Source: Bacteroidota bacterium (lineage in GTDB: Bacteria; Bacteroidota; Bacteroidia; Chitinophagales; Chitinophagaceae). From it: a stretch of DNA of 57,827 nucleotides. The number at the start of each line of letters is the position of its first letter. Positions within the stretch are counted from its first letter, which is position 1. Under the pieces are notes generated by a model. That model was given only the letters and a program-made list of their open reading frames with translations, was not told where the DNA came from and made no database searches. The DNA lies in NCBI GenBank assembly GCA_028875875.1, contig JAGWUV010000029.1, positions 1-57,827 on the forward strand, written 5' to 3'. Below, in pieces: positions 35,441-44,623 of this stretch. The translations under genes and the position numbers were made by a program.

Positions 35441-36766
35441 ATGAAAAAATGGTTTCTCATGGCGGCCTCGGGTATTTTATTCAGCGCTACCCTGCTGGCA
35501 CAGGCCAAAAAAATTCAGTTTGAAAAATATACGCTACCCAATGGGCTGAAAGTGATCTTACATGAAGATCATTCCGCACCTGTAGTAGCAGTTTCGGCGT
35601 TGTACCATGTGGGCTCAAAGAATGAGGATACGGCTCATACAGGCTTCGCTCATTTCTTTGAACACCTTATGTTTGAAGGAAGTGATAACATCAAGCGTGG
35701 GGAATTTGATAAGTATATTTCTAACGCTGGTGGTTACAGCAATGCAAATACTACGCAAGACAGGACTTATTATTTTGAAGTGTTTCCCAGTAACCAGTTT
35801 GCATTGTGTCTTTGGCTTGAAAGTGAACGTATGATGCATGCTAAGATTGAGGAAGTTGGTGTGAATACACAAAAAGAAGTAGTGAAGGAAGAAAAAAGGC
35901 AGCGCATCGATAACCAACCTTACGGAACGATCATTGGCGAAATATTCAAGCGGGCATTTAAAGTACATCCATACCGCTGGCAACCTATTGGAAGCCTGGA
36001 ACATTTGAGTCGTGCCAAATTAAGTGATTTTACAAACTTCTATCATACATTCTACGTGCCTAATAATTGTGTATTAACAGTTGCCGGGGATATAGATATT
36101 GCTCAGACCAAAAAAATGATAGAGGCTTATTTCGCTCCGATTCCGAAAGGGAAAGGAGAGATACCCCGCCCCACGGTTACAGAGCCGCCTTTGGGAGGAG
36201 AAGTGAGAGATGTGGTAGAAGATAATATTCAACTTCCTGCAGTAGTGCAGGCTTACAGGGCTCCCAAGCAAGGCAGCGATGAGTATTATGCGTTTGATGT
36301 GTTAAGCACTATTTTATCTGGCGGTAATTCTTCAAGATTAAATAAAACTATCGTTGATGAAAAGCAACTGGCTGTAGCTACCGGTGCTTTTAATTATGCA
36401 TTGGAAGATGCCGGTTTATTCATCACATACGGTATTGCTAATGCAGGTATTAAACCCGAAGAACTTGAAAAAAATATAGATTCCGTGGTTAGCGAAATGA
36501 AAGAACAACAGGTTTCTGAGCATGAGTTTCAAAAGGTAAAGAACCAGATTACCACAGAATTTGTAACCCGCAATGCCACTATGCAGGGAATTGCAGAAAC
36601 ACTGGCTAATTACGAAGTGTATTTCGGTGATGCTGATCTTATTAATACCGAAATAAAAAAATATGATAAAGTAACCCGTGAAGATGTACTGGCGGTTGCA
36701 AAAAAATACTTGAATAAAGACAATCGTGTGGTATTGTATTATGTGCCTAAAGGAACCAAGAAATAA
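35441..36766 (+). CDS. M16 family zinc peptidase, catalytic subunit
   Basis: A 441-residue exported protein (signal peptide ending TLLAQ, residue 21). The inverted zinc motif HFFEH is at 71-75, with the downstream Glu expected in the EVVKEEKRQR region. The M16 C-terminal half contains the SGGNSSRLNK motif that helps hold the substrate. It is the catalytic half of a two-gene M16B pair; the following gene lacks the zinc motif. Such pairs form clamp-like heterodimers that degrade peptides, presumably in the periplasm. The gap to the partner is 44 nt. Confidence 0.93.
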   Translation: MKKWFLMAASGILFSATLLAQAKKIQFEKYTLPNGLKVILHEDHSAPVVAVSALYHVGSKNEDTAHTGFAHFFEHLMFEGSDNIKRGEFDKYISNAGGYSNANTTQDRTYYFEVFPSNQFALCLWLESERMMHAKIEEVGVNTQKEVVKEEKRQRIDNQPYGTIIGEIFKRAFKVHPYRWQPIGSLEHLSRAKLSDFTNFYHTFYVPNNCVLTVAGDIDIAQTKKMIEAYFAPIPKGKGEIPRPTVTEPPLGGEVRDVVEDNIQLPAVVQAYRAPKQGSDEYYAFDVLSTILSGGNSSRLNKTIVDEKQLAVATGAFNYALEDAGLFITYGIANAGIKPEELEKNIDSVVSEMKEQQVSEHEFQKVKNQITTEFVTRNATMQGIAETLANYEVYFGDADLINTEIKKYDKVTREDVLAVAKKYLNKDNRVVLYYVPKGTKK

Positions 36767-36810
36767 GTCATCTGAAAATTATTATATCAAGTCATTCAAA
36801 TAAGATCACA

Positions 36811-38868
36811 ATGAAAAAAATATTCTTTTATATAATTGTTTTATCGCCTGTGACTTTGCTGGCACAGGTTGACAGGAGTAAAGCTCCAAAACCGGGTCCG
36901 GCACCGGTAATTAAGATAGGGAAACCTGCCACTTTTACACTGGCTAATGGGTTGAAGGTATTTGTTGTACAGAATGCAAAACTGCCAAGGGTATCAGCAA
37001 CGTTAACTATCGACAGGGAAGCTATTATTGAAGGAGATAAGGCGGGCATGACAGAGATGGCAGGCCAGCTATTAAGAAGAGGAACGACTTCAATGAAGAA
37101 AGCAGAGTTGGATGAAGCGATTGATTTTTTAGGAGCCACTGTTTCAACTTCATCTAATAGTGTTAGTGGCTTTTCGCTTACATCAAACTTTGATAAAGTG
37201 GTAAGCCTGATGGCTGATATTGCTTTGCATCCTGCATTTCCCGGAGATGAACTGGAAAAAATAAGAAAGCAAACATTATCTGGTCTTGCCCAGGCAAAAG
37301 AAGATCCGGAAACCATTGCAAGCAATGTAACCAGCAGACTGGTCTATGGTAAAGAACATCCTTATGGAGAAATAGAAACAGAAACCACAGTTAAAAATGT
37401 TACTACTGATGACGTAAAAAAATATTACAGCGCTTACTGGAAGCCCAATATTGCTTACCTGGTTTTTGTTGGAGATATCAGTGTTGAAAAGGCAAAGCAA
37501 CTGGCTGAAACAAATTTCGGAAAATGGCAAAAGGGAGAAGCACCTAAGCCGGTTTATAAAATGCCGTCTGCCGCAGCCAAAACTTTTATTGCAGTGGTAG
37601 ATAGGCCAGCATCTGTACAAAGCAATATCAATCTTGTAGCGCCTGTTCAATTGCAACCGGGCGCTCCGGATGTAATTCCTGCAAGAGTTACGGCTAATTT
37701 GTTGGGCGGCGGATCTTCGGGTAGGCTGTTTAAAAACCTTCGTGAAAAATATGGCTTTACCTATGGGGCATATGCTTCTATCAATTCAGATAAACTGATT
37801 GGTAATTTTACTGCAAATGCAGCTGTTAGAAATGAAAAAACAGATAGTGCTGTTGGCCAGTTTTTATACGAGTTCAACCGTATTCGTAATACCATTCCGG
37901 AAGCAAATGAAATAAATCTTGCAAAGAACGAGATGAATGGCAGCTTTGCAAGGAGTCTTGAAAATCCTGCTACAATTGCGAATTTTGCTTTGAATATTGC
38001 TCGCTACCATTTACCTGAAAATTACTACCAGGACTATCTTAAAAATCTGGCGGCTGTAAATGCAGAGGTAGTAAAAGCCTCCGCACTTAAATATGTTCCA
38101 GTTAACCATCTTGCCATTGTAATTGTAGGGAATGCCAAAGAAATCGCAAAGGGTCTTGGAAAGTATGGTGAAGTAAAATATTATGATAAGGAAGGTAATG
38201 AAGTTAAAGCGCCTGAATCTAAAAAAGCAGATGCTTCCGTTACCGGTGAAAGTATCATTAGAAAGTGTTTGGAAGTAAGTGGTGGTAATGCGTTGAAAGA
38301 TGTTAAAGATGTTGAAGTGAACGGAACAGTTTCTGTAATGGGACAATCCATCAATTACTCGCAGAAGTATGTATTGCCAGGAAACTTTATGCAAACATTG
38401 CAAATGAATGGAATGGTATTGCAAAAGCAAATGGCTAAATCAGGCACATATGCAGCCATGCAGCAGGGAATGGAACAACCTTTGAAAGATGATGATAAGG
38501 AAGAATTGGACGAAGAAGCAAATCTTATTGCAGAAGCGTATTATCTTAATCATCCTGGTTACACATTTACTGTTAAAGGTATAGAGGCAGTAGATGGAAA
38601 GGACGCCTATGTGGTTGAGATAAAATCTCCCAAAAGAGTATTTACCAACTATTATGATGTTGCTTCCGGATTGAAAGTTAAAATGACGCAAGAGGCTGAG
38701 GGGCCACAAGGCAAGATAATGGCGCAAACATTTTATAAAGCATACAAAACCTTCAATGGTGTGCAGTTGCCTGTTAAAATGGAAGTAGACCAGGGACCTT
38801 TAAAATTGAACCTGGAAGCGAATGATGTAAAAGTGAACCAGGGATTGACCACAACAGACTGGAAATAA
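36811..38868 (+). CDS. M16 peptidase-like non-catalytic subunit with C-terminal LolA-like domain
   Basis: A 685-residue exported protein (signal peptide ending LLAQ). Residues about 25-460 follow the M16 fold. Where HxxEH should stand it reads MTEMAGQLLRRG, so it cannot bind the catalytic zinc; the GGGSSGRLFKNLREKYGFTYGAY substrate-clamp motif is kept. A second region (about 475-685, IIRKCLEVSGGNALKDVKDVEVNGTV... YYDVASGLKVKM) looks like a LolA/LolB-type half-barrel. It partners with the active M16 gene just upstream. The extra domain may bind a lipid or lipoprotein; this is inference. Confidence 0.87.
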   Translation: MKKIFFYIIVLSPVTLLAQVDRSKAPKPGPAPVIKIGKPATFTLANGLKVFVVQNAKLPRVSATLTIDREAIIEGDKAGMTEMAGQLLRRGTTSMKKAELDEAIDFLGATVSTSSNSVSGFSLTSNFDKVVSLMADIALHPAFPGDELEKIRKQTLSGLAQAKEDPETIASNVTSRLVYGKEHPYGEIETETTVKNVTTDDVKKYYSAYWKPNIAYLVFVGDISVEKAKQLAETNFGKWQKGEAPKPVYKMPSAAAKTFIAVVDRPASVQSNINLVAPVQLQPGAPDVIPARVTANLLGGGSSGRLFKNLREKYGFTYGAYASINSDKLIGNFTANAAVRNEKTDSAVGQFLYEFNRIRNTIPEANEINLAKNEMNGSFARSLENPATIANFALNIARYHLPENYYQDYLKNLAAVNAEVVKASALKYVPVNHLAIVIVGNAKEIAKGLGKYGEVKYYDKEGNEVKAPESKKADASVTGESIIRKCLEVSGGNALKDVKDVEVNGTVSVMGQSINYSQKYVLPGNFMQTLQMNGMVLQKQMAKSGTYAAMQQGMEQPLKDDDKEELDEEANLIAEAYYLNHPGYTFTVKGIEAVDGKDAYVVEIKSPKRVFTNYYDVASGLKVKMTQEAEGPQGKIMAQTFYKAYKTFNGVQLPVKMEVDQGPLKLNLEANDVKVNQGLTTTDWK

Positions 38869-38883
38869 TTTTTTTTGAATACG

Positions 38884-38913
38884 AAAAAGGGCACTTTAAT
38901 AAGTGCCTTTTTT
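38884..38913 (+). terminator. Intrinsic terminator after the M16 pair
   Basis: AAAAAGGGCACTT (38884-38896) pairs with AAGTGCCTTTTTT (38901-38913) with one G-T pair, around a TAAT loop. Confidence 0.9.
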
Positions 38914-38933
38914 ATCTTCATGCAAATTCGTTT

Positions 38934-39758
38934 ATGAATAAAATTTTTCTTGCCACCTGTATGCTTTTTCTGTCTCAGGTGAATAAAGCAGCTTCCGTTG
39001 ACACAATCGCTGTTTTCAGTAATGCTATGCATAAAAGCAGTAAAGTAGTTGTTATTAAACCTGAAGGATATACAGAAACCAATCAACGCTTTCCTGTTCT
39101 ATATCTCCTGCATGGCTATAGCGATAATTATAGCACATGGATACAAAAAGTACCGTCCATACAACAATTGGCAGATCAATATCGATTGATGATTGTTTGT
39201 CCAGACGGCGGTTTTAGCAGTTGGTATTTTGACAGCCCTGTTGACTCAAATTTTAAATACGAAACCTACGTTGCTTTAGAAGTACCAACCTATATTGATG
39301 CACACTACAAAACAATAGCTAACAGGCATGCAAGAGCTATTACGGGATTAAGTATGGGCGGGCATGGCGGCTTGTTTCTTGGCTTTAGGCATGCCGATTT
39401 ATTTGGTGCATGTGGCAGTATGAGTGGAGGTGTTGATCTGAATTTTAGTCGAAAAAAGTTTGATGTAGCCAAGCGTATTGGAGATACTATCCGGTATGCG
39501 GATAACTGGACGAACTACTCTGTGATTCACCAGGTAGAAAGCTATCCTAAAGATTCCATCAGCATCATTATTGATTGTGGTACTGAAGATTTTTTCTACA
39601 GCGACAATAAACGGCTGCACCAAAAAATGCTGCAATTAAAAATTCCTCATGACTATATTGAAAGACCAGGCATTCACAACTGGTTGTACTGGACCAATGC
39701 TATTCGCTACCAGTTATTATTCTTCAGTGATTATTTTAAGAAGTACAGCAAAGATTAG
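38934..39758 (+). CDS. Exported esterase (esterase D / EstA type)
   Basis: A 274-residue alpha/beta hydrolase of the putative esterase family. It has a signal peptide, the strand LYLLHGYSDNYSTW, the nucleophile elbow GLSMGG (Ser140), a probable acid in IIIDCGTEDFF and the base in PGIHNW. Relatives act on S-formylglutathione, feruloyl esters, acylated sugars or short-chain esters; export argues for polysaccharide or xenobiotic esters. Its stop overlaps by 4 nt the stop of the convergent MORN-like gene. Confidence 0.88.
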   Translation: MNKIFLATCMLFLSQVNKAASVDTIAVFSNAMHKSSKVVVIKPEGYTETNQRFPVLYLLHGYSDNYSTWIQKVPSIQQLADQYRLMIVCPDGGFSSWYFDSPVDSNFKYETYVALEVPTYIDAHYKTIANRHARAITGLSMGGHGGLFLGFRHADLFGACGSMSGGVDLNFSRKKFDVAKRIGDTIRYADNWTNYSVIHQVESYPKDSISIIIDCGTEDFFYSDNKRLHQKMLQLKIPHDYIERPGIHNWLYWTNAIRYQLLFFSDYFKKYSKD

Positions 39759-40450
39759 TAACCAGCGTTGCCATCCCTTACTTTAACACTTTTCTTTTTA
39801 CCATATTTTTTTTCAAAATCAAGTACTTCTTTAGGCTTTAGTTTTTGAGCATTTGCCGGCTTTTGCAGTGTGGAATCTACTGTAGAGGAAGTGCCTGCAA
39901 TTGATTTTTGAGGTATATCAGGTTTAGGTACATAAAGTGAATCGAATGCATAGGTTTCTGTTTTCACCAGCGAATGAGAGCCTGGTCGGTAATACTTCCA
40001 TACACCATGTTTCATGCTGTAGGCATTAATCTTAATGATCTTCTTTTCAATTTTGTATTGGTCATACACATCAGGTACATCAATGGTATCATACTTTTTT
40101 TTAGGGTCTACTGCTAACCAGCTTTCTTCATGCTCCAAAAAGCCCATTTCAAAATATTGTTGTGTACCATCTTTGTTGCCCCATTTATAATTTTCAATGG
40201 CAGTTAAATCGCCCATTAGGTTGTAACGTCTCCATCTACCCGCTTTTTTATCATCTTTATAAATGCCTTCTTCTTCATAGCCGGGCTCCCCACGTAATTC
40301 ATCAACATGAACCAACCACTTACCTTGTTTTCGATTGTTCATGTCCACACAATTCAATGTATCTCCATTGGAGGTAAGTCTGAATGTTTTGCATTGAGAA
40401 AAAGAAGAAACGCCTGTCAAACAAACGATTATTAAAAACAGGATACGCAT
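39755..40450 (-). CDS. Exported protein with MORN/YwqK-like repeats
   Basis: A 231-residue protein. The ATG at 40450 opens a signal peptide ending SSFSQ. Repeats of the form RKQGKW, KKAGRWRRYN and GNKDGTQQYFEMG, and later MKHGVWKYYRPG, match the short beta-hairpins called MORN or YwqK antitoxin repeats. The tail is Lys-rich and low in structure. Function is unknown; such repeats are common in Bacteroidota exported proteins and do not imply a toxin-antitoxin role here. It starts 44 nt after the tryptophan dioxygenase stop and may share its transcript. Confidence 0.78.
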   Translation of the reverse strand: MRILFLIIVCLTGVSSFSQCKTFRLTSNGDTLNCVDMNNRKQGKWLVHVDELRGEPGYEEEGIYKDDKKAGRWRRYNLMGDLTAIENYKWGNKDGTQQYFEMGFLEHEESWLAVDPKKKYDTIDVPDVYDQYKIEKKIIKINAYSMKHGVWKYYRPGSHSLVKTETYAFDSLYVPKPDIPQKSIAGTSSTVDSTLQKPANAQKLKPKEVLDFEKKYGKKKSVKVRDGNAGY

Positions 40451-40494
40451 AGCGTTTAATTTTCTTGATGCAATGTATTGAAAATTGATCAGCA

Positions 40495-41583
40495 CTATTG
40501 TATACTAAATCCTAAATGTTGAATCAGGCTTGTGGGCAAATGTGGTAAGCTTTTTCTTTCAATGAGATAGGAGGAAAGGCCGGTCAGGTCCCTGAAAATA
40601 TAATGTTTGTTTAATGCACCCTCAAGATAGCCTGCACCGCTGGTATTGCCCGTTCCTACCCGCATGCCAATCATTCGTCTTACCATGATAAGATGTTTAT
40701 GCCGCCAATTACTCAACAGGTGGTCTATTTCAATGAGTGTATCGAGAATTTGATAAGATGTTTGAAAAACAGGAAAATCCCTGTACAACATAATGAATAA
40801 AGCTGCTCTCATGGCTTTTGCAGAAAAACTGCTTCTCAGTAGTGCTGCCTGTTCTGGATGTATTGAAGAATGATGTTGTTCAAAAAAAACATACTCAAAG
40901 TCGTTAAGTTTACCAGCCTCTCTTGGTGTTAGGCTATTTCTATACCTGTTCCTGTACTCATTCCAAAAGGGATGTGCCGTAGAATTTGCTTCTTCTTTTG
41001 AAGCGTATTCTTGCCAAAAGAAATGCTCGAAAAAAGGCATACGTTCCAGCCAGTTATTTACCAGTTGAAGGATAGATAAATGATCTTCGGTTTGTGTTAT
41101 TGTGGTATAGTCTTCCTGCGTAAATCCACCTTCGTTGGTTCTTTTATAGTAGTCGGCGTGGTGGCGTTTTTCCAGTGTCAGGCCAAGTTTGGCTTCTATT
41201 AGCCGGAATTGCATGCTTTGAAAACCGGAGGAAGGCGTGAGCAGGTTTCTGAATTCGAGGAAATCGAGCGGTGTCATGGTATCCAGTATGCCTACCTGTT
41301 GGTTTAACAGCTCCATGATGCGGATCACTCTTTGCAGGCGATGGCGTACCAGGTTCAGATCTTCAGAATTATCGTTGATCTTTTCCCTGGAAAAAACAGC
41401 ACCAACATAATCCAACTCAAATAGAATTTGCTTGAACCAAAGTTCATAAGCCTGGTGTATGATGATAAACAGCATTTCATCGTGTGCAGGTGTGTTGGGT
41501 GGTTGAAAACTAACGGGCTGCTGGCTTTGCAATATTTTATCTAAATGCAGGTATGTGCCGTAATACATGTTCTCAGTGTTCAT
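40495..41583 (-). CDS. kynA: Tryptophan 2,3-dioxygenase
   Basis: A 362-residue haem enzyme that opens the indole ring of tryptophan to N-formylkynurenine, the first step of the kynurenine pathway. Recognisable segments are YYGTYLHLDKIL, HDEMLFIIIHQAYELWFKQILFELD near the N-terminus, and the C-terminal RHKHLIMVRRMIGMRVGTGNTSGAGYL, with the haem-ligand region and the glycine-rich substrate loop. The frame extends 36 codons upstream to 41691, but that part only translates repeat copy 3 backwards, so the ATG at 41583 is chosen. Kynureninase is about 3 kb away on the same strand. Confidence 0.94.
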   Translation of the reverse strand: MNTENMYYGTYLHLDKILQSQQPVSFQPPNTPAHDEMLFIIIHQAYELWFKQILFELDYVGAVFSREKINDNSEDLNLVRHRLQRVIRIMELLNQQVGILDTMTPLDFLEFRNLLTPSSGFQSMQFRLIEAKLGLTLEKRHHADYYKRTNEGGFTQEDYTTITQTEDHLSILQLVNNWLERMPFFEHFFWQEYASKEEANSTAHPFWNEYRNRYRNSLTPREAGKLNDFEYVFFEQHHSSIHPEQAALLRSSFSAKAMRAALFIMLYRDFPVFQTSYQILDTLIEIDHLLSNWRHKHLIMVRRMIGMRVGTGNTSGAGYLEGALNKHYIFRDLTGLSSYLIERKSLPHLPTSLIQHLGFSIQ

Positions 41584-41640
41584 ATGGTTTGTGTTAGCAA
41601 TGAGAAAGATAAAGAAATTGCTGAGATACGATAAAAGCGT

Positions 41641-41657
41641 ACAAGTGTGCGACGCAA
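41641..41657 (+). repeat. Dispersed intergenic 17-nt element, copy 3
   Basis: ACAAGTGTGCGACGCAA in the divergent gap between tryptophan dioxygenase and alpha-amylase, 110 nt before the amylase ATG. The similarity to copy 4 continues 3' for about 35 nt (shared TGCA, ATAGTAGTGC, AAAGC and GGG-ACA-like blocks). GTGCC (41674-41678) and GGCAC (41687-41691) can pair. Confidence 0.88.
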
Positions 41658-41712
41658 TCGGTGCAGGATAGTAGTGCCAAAGCCCGGGCACAAATTATTT
41701 TCGTCTTTTTTA

Positions 41713-41742
41713 TTAATGTGTCAATTTTACACATTAAATTTG
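41713..41742 (+). promoter_or_regulatory. Operator-like palindrome overlapping the amylase promoter
   Basis: A perfect 9-bp inverted repeat, TTAATGTGT (41713-41721) and ACACATTAA (41729-41737), with a 7-nt spacer. It overlaps the left end of TAAATTTG (41735-41742), a perfect TAnnTTTG box 25 nt before the amylase ATG. The position fits a repressor operator that would block the promoter. Confidence 0.55.
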
Positions 41743-41767
41743 AATCCTCAATTTTAAAACGATTGTT

Positions 41768-43123
41768 ATGCAATTTGTAAAAACGCTTTTACTGCTGTTG
41801 TTTCCTACACTGTTAATGGCCCGTAACAACACTGTATCAACTGTTGCTGATACTACTATGGTTGATGGCCACCCCGCATGGATCATGCAGGGTAATATTT
41901 ATGAAGTGAATGTTCGCCAGTACACGCCTGAAGGAACTTTTAAGGCATTTGCCAAACATTTGGATCGTCTGAAAGATATGGGGGTGCAAACTTTGTGGTT
42001 TATGCCCATTAATCCAATAAGCAAGGTTGACCGGAAAGGCAGCCTGGGCAGCTATTACGCAGTGAGCGATTATACGGCCATTAATCCGGAATTTGGAACA
42101 ATGGCAGACTGGAAAGCCCTGGTAAAAGAAGCACATAGCAAGGGTTTTAAAGTAATTATAGACTGGGTGCCCAATCACACAGGTGCTGATCATTACTGGC
42201 TTGTAAAACATCCTGATTTTTATGAAAAAGATAGCACTGGTAAGGCTAAAATGGCGGCTGACTGGGCAGATACCAGAAAGCTGGATTACAACAATATGGA
42301 AATGCAGGATACGATGATTGCCCAGATGAAATTCTGGATTACTACGAGCGGTATTGATGGTTTTCGTTGTGATGTAGCTTCGGGGCCATCTGATGCTTTC
42401 TGGAAAAGATGTATTCCCACTTTGCGTAAGCAGAAAAATATTTTTACGCTGGCCGAAGGAGATCAGCCTTCTTTGAATGAAGATGGATTTGATGCTACAT
42501 ATACATGGAACGATTTTAATATGATGAAGCTGATTGCAAAAGGTGAGAGGCCTGCATCAGCAATGGATAGTGCATTGAATAAAACGGATGCAACTTTCCC
42601 CGCTAATACTTTGCGTATGTTTTTCACCAGTAATCATGATGAAAATACCTGGAATAAAGCCGATTACGAAACTATGCCCGGTGCAGTGCATGCGCCATTT
42701 GCAGTGTTAACGCAAACTGTAAAACGTTCAGTGCCTTTAATTTACAGCGGACAGGAAGAGCCTTTCCTGCGTGCCATTCGTTTCTTTGATAAAGACACGA
42801 TCACTTTTAAAAAATATGCAAGGGCTGCTTTTTATAAAAAATTACTGGCCTTACATAAAAGCAATCCGGCTTTAAGTGCCGATGCTTCTTTCAAAAAAGT
42901 GATTGCTGGTGATGAAAAAGCAGTGTATGCTTACGTTCGTGAAAAAGGCCATCACAAAGTATTGGTAGTATTAAACCTTAGTGCTTCTCCACAGCAGATT
43001 CAAATAAAAGATGCTGCTTTATATGGTGAACCTTACAATGTTTTTGCAGGAAAGAAAGAGGAGCTGAAAAACAAATCCTGGCGAATGGAGCCATGGGGTT
43101 ATGCAGTGTACGATTATAAATAA
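41768..43123 (+). CDS. Exported GH13 alpha-amylase family enzyme
   Basis: A 451-residue glycoside hydrolase with a signal peptide (LLMA). The four GH13 signature regions are seen: IDWVPNHTG (region I), GFRCDVASG (region II, with the nucleophile Asp), LAEGD (region III, acid Glu) and FTSNHDENTW (region IV, transition-state Asp). A C-terminal beta domain follows. It cleaves alpha-glucans outside the inner membrane; the exact bond specificity is unknown. It stands alone, with an operator-like palindrome over its promoter and a terminator after it. It is not part of a Sus-type SusC/SusD locus. Confidence 0.94.
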   Translation: MQFVKTLLLLLFPTLLMARNNTVSTVADTTMVDGHPAWIMQGNIYEVNVRQYTPEGTFKAFAKHLDRLKDMGVQTLWFMPINPISKVDRKGSLGSYYAVSDYTAINPEFGTMADWKALVKEAHSKGFKVIIDWVPNHTGADHYWLVKHPDFYEKDSTGKAKMAADWADTRKLDYNNMEMQDTMIAQMKFWITTSGIDGFRCDVASGPSDAFWKRCIPTLRKQKNIFTLAEGDQPSLNEDGFDATYTWNDFNMMKLIAKGERPASAMDSALNKTDATFPANTLRMFFTSNHDENTWNKADYETMPGAVHAPFAVLTQTVKRSVPLIYSGQEEPFLRAIRFFDKDTITFKKYARAAFYKKLLALHKSNPALSADASFKKVIAGDEKAVYAYVREKGHHKVLVVLNLSASPQQIQIKDAALYGEPYNVFAGKKEELKNKSWRMEPWGYAVYDYK

Positions 43124-43131
43124 TGAATGCT

Positions 43132-43160
43132 GAAGCCGGATATTTATCCGGCTTCTTTTT
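43132..43160 (+). terminator. Intrinsic terminator after the amylase gene
   Basis: GAAGCCGGAT (43132-43141) pairs with ATCCGGCTTC (43146-43155), followed by T6. The pyrF promoter box TACTTTCG (43161-43168) begins right behind it. Confidence 0.92.
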
Positions 43161-43172
43161 TACTTTCGCGGA

Positions 43173-43979
43173 ATGAACAGAAAGGAACTGATCTCTCAGA
43201 TCAACGAAAAGCAATCTTTTTTATGCGTAGGCCTTGATACGGATAGTACAAAACTCCCGAAGCATTTATTAAGTGAGAAGAATCCTGTATTGACTTTTAA
43301 CAAAGCGATGGTAGATGCTACTAAAGAGTATTGTGTGAGCTACAAGATCAACACTGCTTTTTATGAAGCAATGGGTGTGAAGGGTTGGGAGATCATGGAA
43401 GAAACCTTGCAGTATATTCCTAAAACACATTTGGTAATTGCTGATGCCAAGCGTGGCGATATTGGCAATACATCTTCTCAATATGCAAAAGCATTTTTTG
43501 AAACCTTGCCATTTGATGCAGTAACGGTGGCGCCTTATATGGGGGAGGATAGCATCAGGCCTTTTCTTGAGTATGAGAATAAGTTTACTATTGTGCTGGG
43601 ATTGACCTCTAATAAAGGAGCCCGTGATTTTGAATTGCAAAAAACGGGTGATCAGTTTTTATATGAAAAAGTGCTGACTACAGTTGCATCGTGGGGAACG
43701 CCTGATAATTTAATGTTTGTGGTGGGTGCTACACAGGCAAAGGAACTTGCTTCCATAAGAAAAATTATTCCTGATAACTTTTTGTTAGTACCCGGTGTGG
43801 GATCCCAGGGTGGAAGTTTGGAAGAAGTGTCGAAGTATGGAATGAATAAAGATTGTGGTTTGTTGGTCAATGCCAGTCGTGCAGTTATTTATGCAGCTTC
43901 TGATGAACAGTTTGCTCAGGCAGCTACACAGGCAGCCAAAGCCTATAATGATGAGATGAAATTGCATTTGAAAAAGTAA
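43173..43979 (+). CDS. pyrF: Orotidine 5'-phosphate decarboxylase (type 2)
   Basis: A 268-residue enzyme of the longer type 2 OMP decarboxylase group, which makes UMP in pyrimidine synthesis. FLCVGLDTD opens the barrel, and the catalytic segment IADAKRGDIGNT has the key Lys93. VAPYMGEDSIRPF and LVPGVGSQGG line the phosphate site. The TACTTTCG box at 43161-43168 ends 4 nt before the ATG, predicting a very short leader. It is convergent with the SGNH hydrolase gene, with only 3 nt between the two. Confidence 0.95.
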   Translation: MNRKELISQINEKQSFLCVGLDTDSTKLPKHLLSEKNPVLTFNKAMVDATKEYCVSYKINTAFYEAMGVKGWEIMEETLQYIPKTHLVIADAKRGDIGNTSSQYAKAFFETLPFDAVTVAPYMGEDSIRPFLEYENKFTIVLGLTSNKGARDFELQKTGDQFLYEKVLTTVASWGTPDNLMFVVGATQAKELASIRKIIPDNFLLVPGVGSQGGSLEEVSKYGMNKDCGLLVNASRAVIYAASDEQFAQAATQAAKAYNDEMKLHLKK

Positions 43980-43982
43980 ATC

Positions 43983-44594
43983 TTATTTAAGAAGTTCAAC
44001 AACTGTATCTGCAATATCCAGGGCCCAATTATACATGGCTTTTCCGGAGTAGTGCAAATGATCCTTTGCTAGAAGGGTTTCATCTTCTTTAACTTTCTTA
44101 GATGCTTCCGTAATTGAGATGAATTGCGTATGATGCTGTTGTGCTGCTTTTTGAACAGCTGTATTGAAGTCATTTATTTCCTCGGATATTACTGTTGTGT
44201 TCTTATGTTTTGCATAAGGTGTAAAGCCCCAATCCGGGATGGACAATACGATTACCCTTTCATTTTTATCTCCTGTTAAATGGATGGCTTTTTTAATAAG
44301 AAAATCGAGATCAGTTTTAAAATCTTCCAATGATAAATTTCTGTATTGGTTGTTCACGCCAATTAGTAATGTTACAAAATCGTAATGTTCGTTAAGATGA
44401 GTATGCAACAAATGTTCGGCGAGCTCAAAGCTGGTCCATCCTGTCTGAGCAACGATTTCCGGTGCCTGGAAATGCAATCCTTTTTCACGTAATAATTGCA
44501 CCAGCTGATAAGGAAAGGATTCATGCAGCGGAACACCTTCGCCAATTGTATAAGAATCGCCAAGGCAGAGTAGTGTGTTGGAATGTTTGGTCAT
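43983..44594 (-). CDS. SGNH/GDSL hydrolase
   Basis: A 203-residue protein if started at the ATG at 44594; one at 44618 would add eight residues. SGNH blocks are visible: LGDSYT (Ser14 as nucleophile), an LLIGVNNQYR block with the Asn, and KDHLHYSG with the catalytic Asp/His pair. No signal peptide is present, so it acts in the cytoplasm. It begins 29 nt after the kynureninase stop and is probably cotranscribed. It could therefore act on a small acyl compound related to that pathway, but this is only an inference from position. Confidence 0.85.
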   Translation of the reverse strand: MTKHSNTLLCLGDSYTIGEGVPLHESFPYQLVQLLREKGLHFQAPEIVAQTGWTSFELAEHLLHTHLNEHYDFVTLLIGVNNQYRNLSLEDFKTDLDFLIKKAIHLTGDKNERVIVLSIPDWGFTPYAKHKNTTVISEEINDFNTAVQKAAQQHHTQFISITEASKKVKEDETLLAKDHLHYSGKAMYNWALDIADTVVELLK

Positions 44595-44623
44595 AGCAGA
44601 ACAATCAAAAGTGAGCACTTTTT

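Noticed and set aside
39755-40450. A toxin-antitoxin system, because YwqK-like repeats are named antitoxins in databases
   Set aside because: The protein has a signal peptide and no toxin partner; the repeats are generic.
41584-41691. A 36-codon N-terminal extension of tryptophan 2,3-dioxygenase
   Set aside because: It translates the reverse complement of repeat copy 3 and its flanks (the APIASHTCT stretch), a similar phrase appears in another spurious frame at repeat copy 5, and the family N-terminus begins at 41583.
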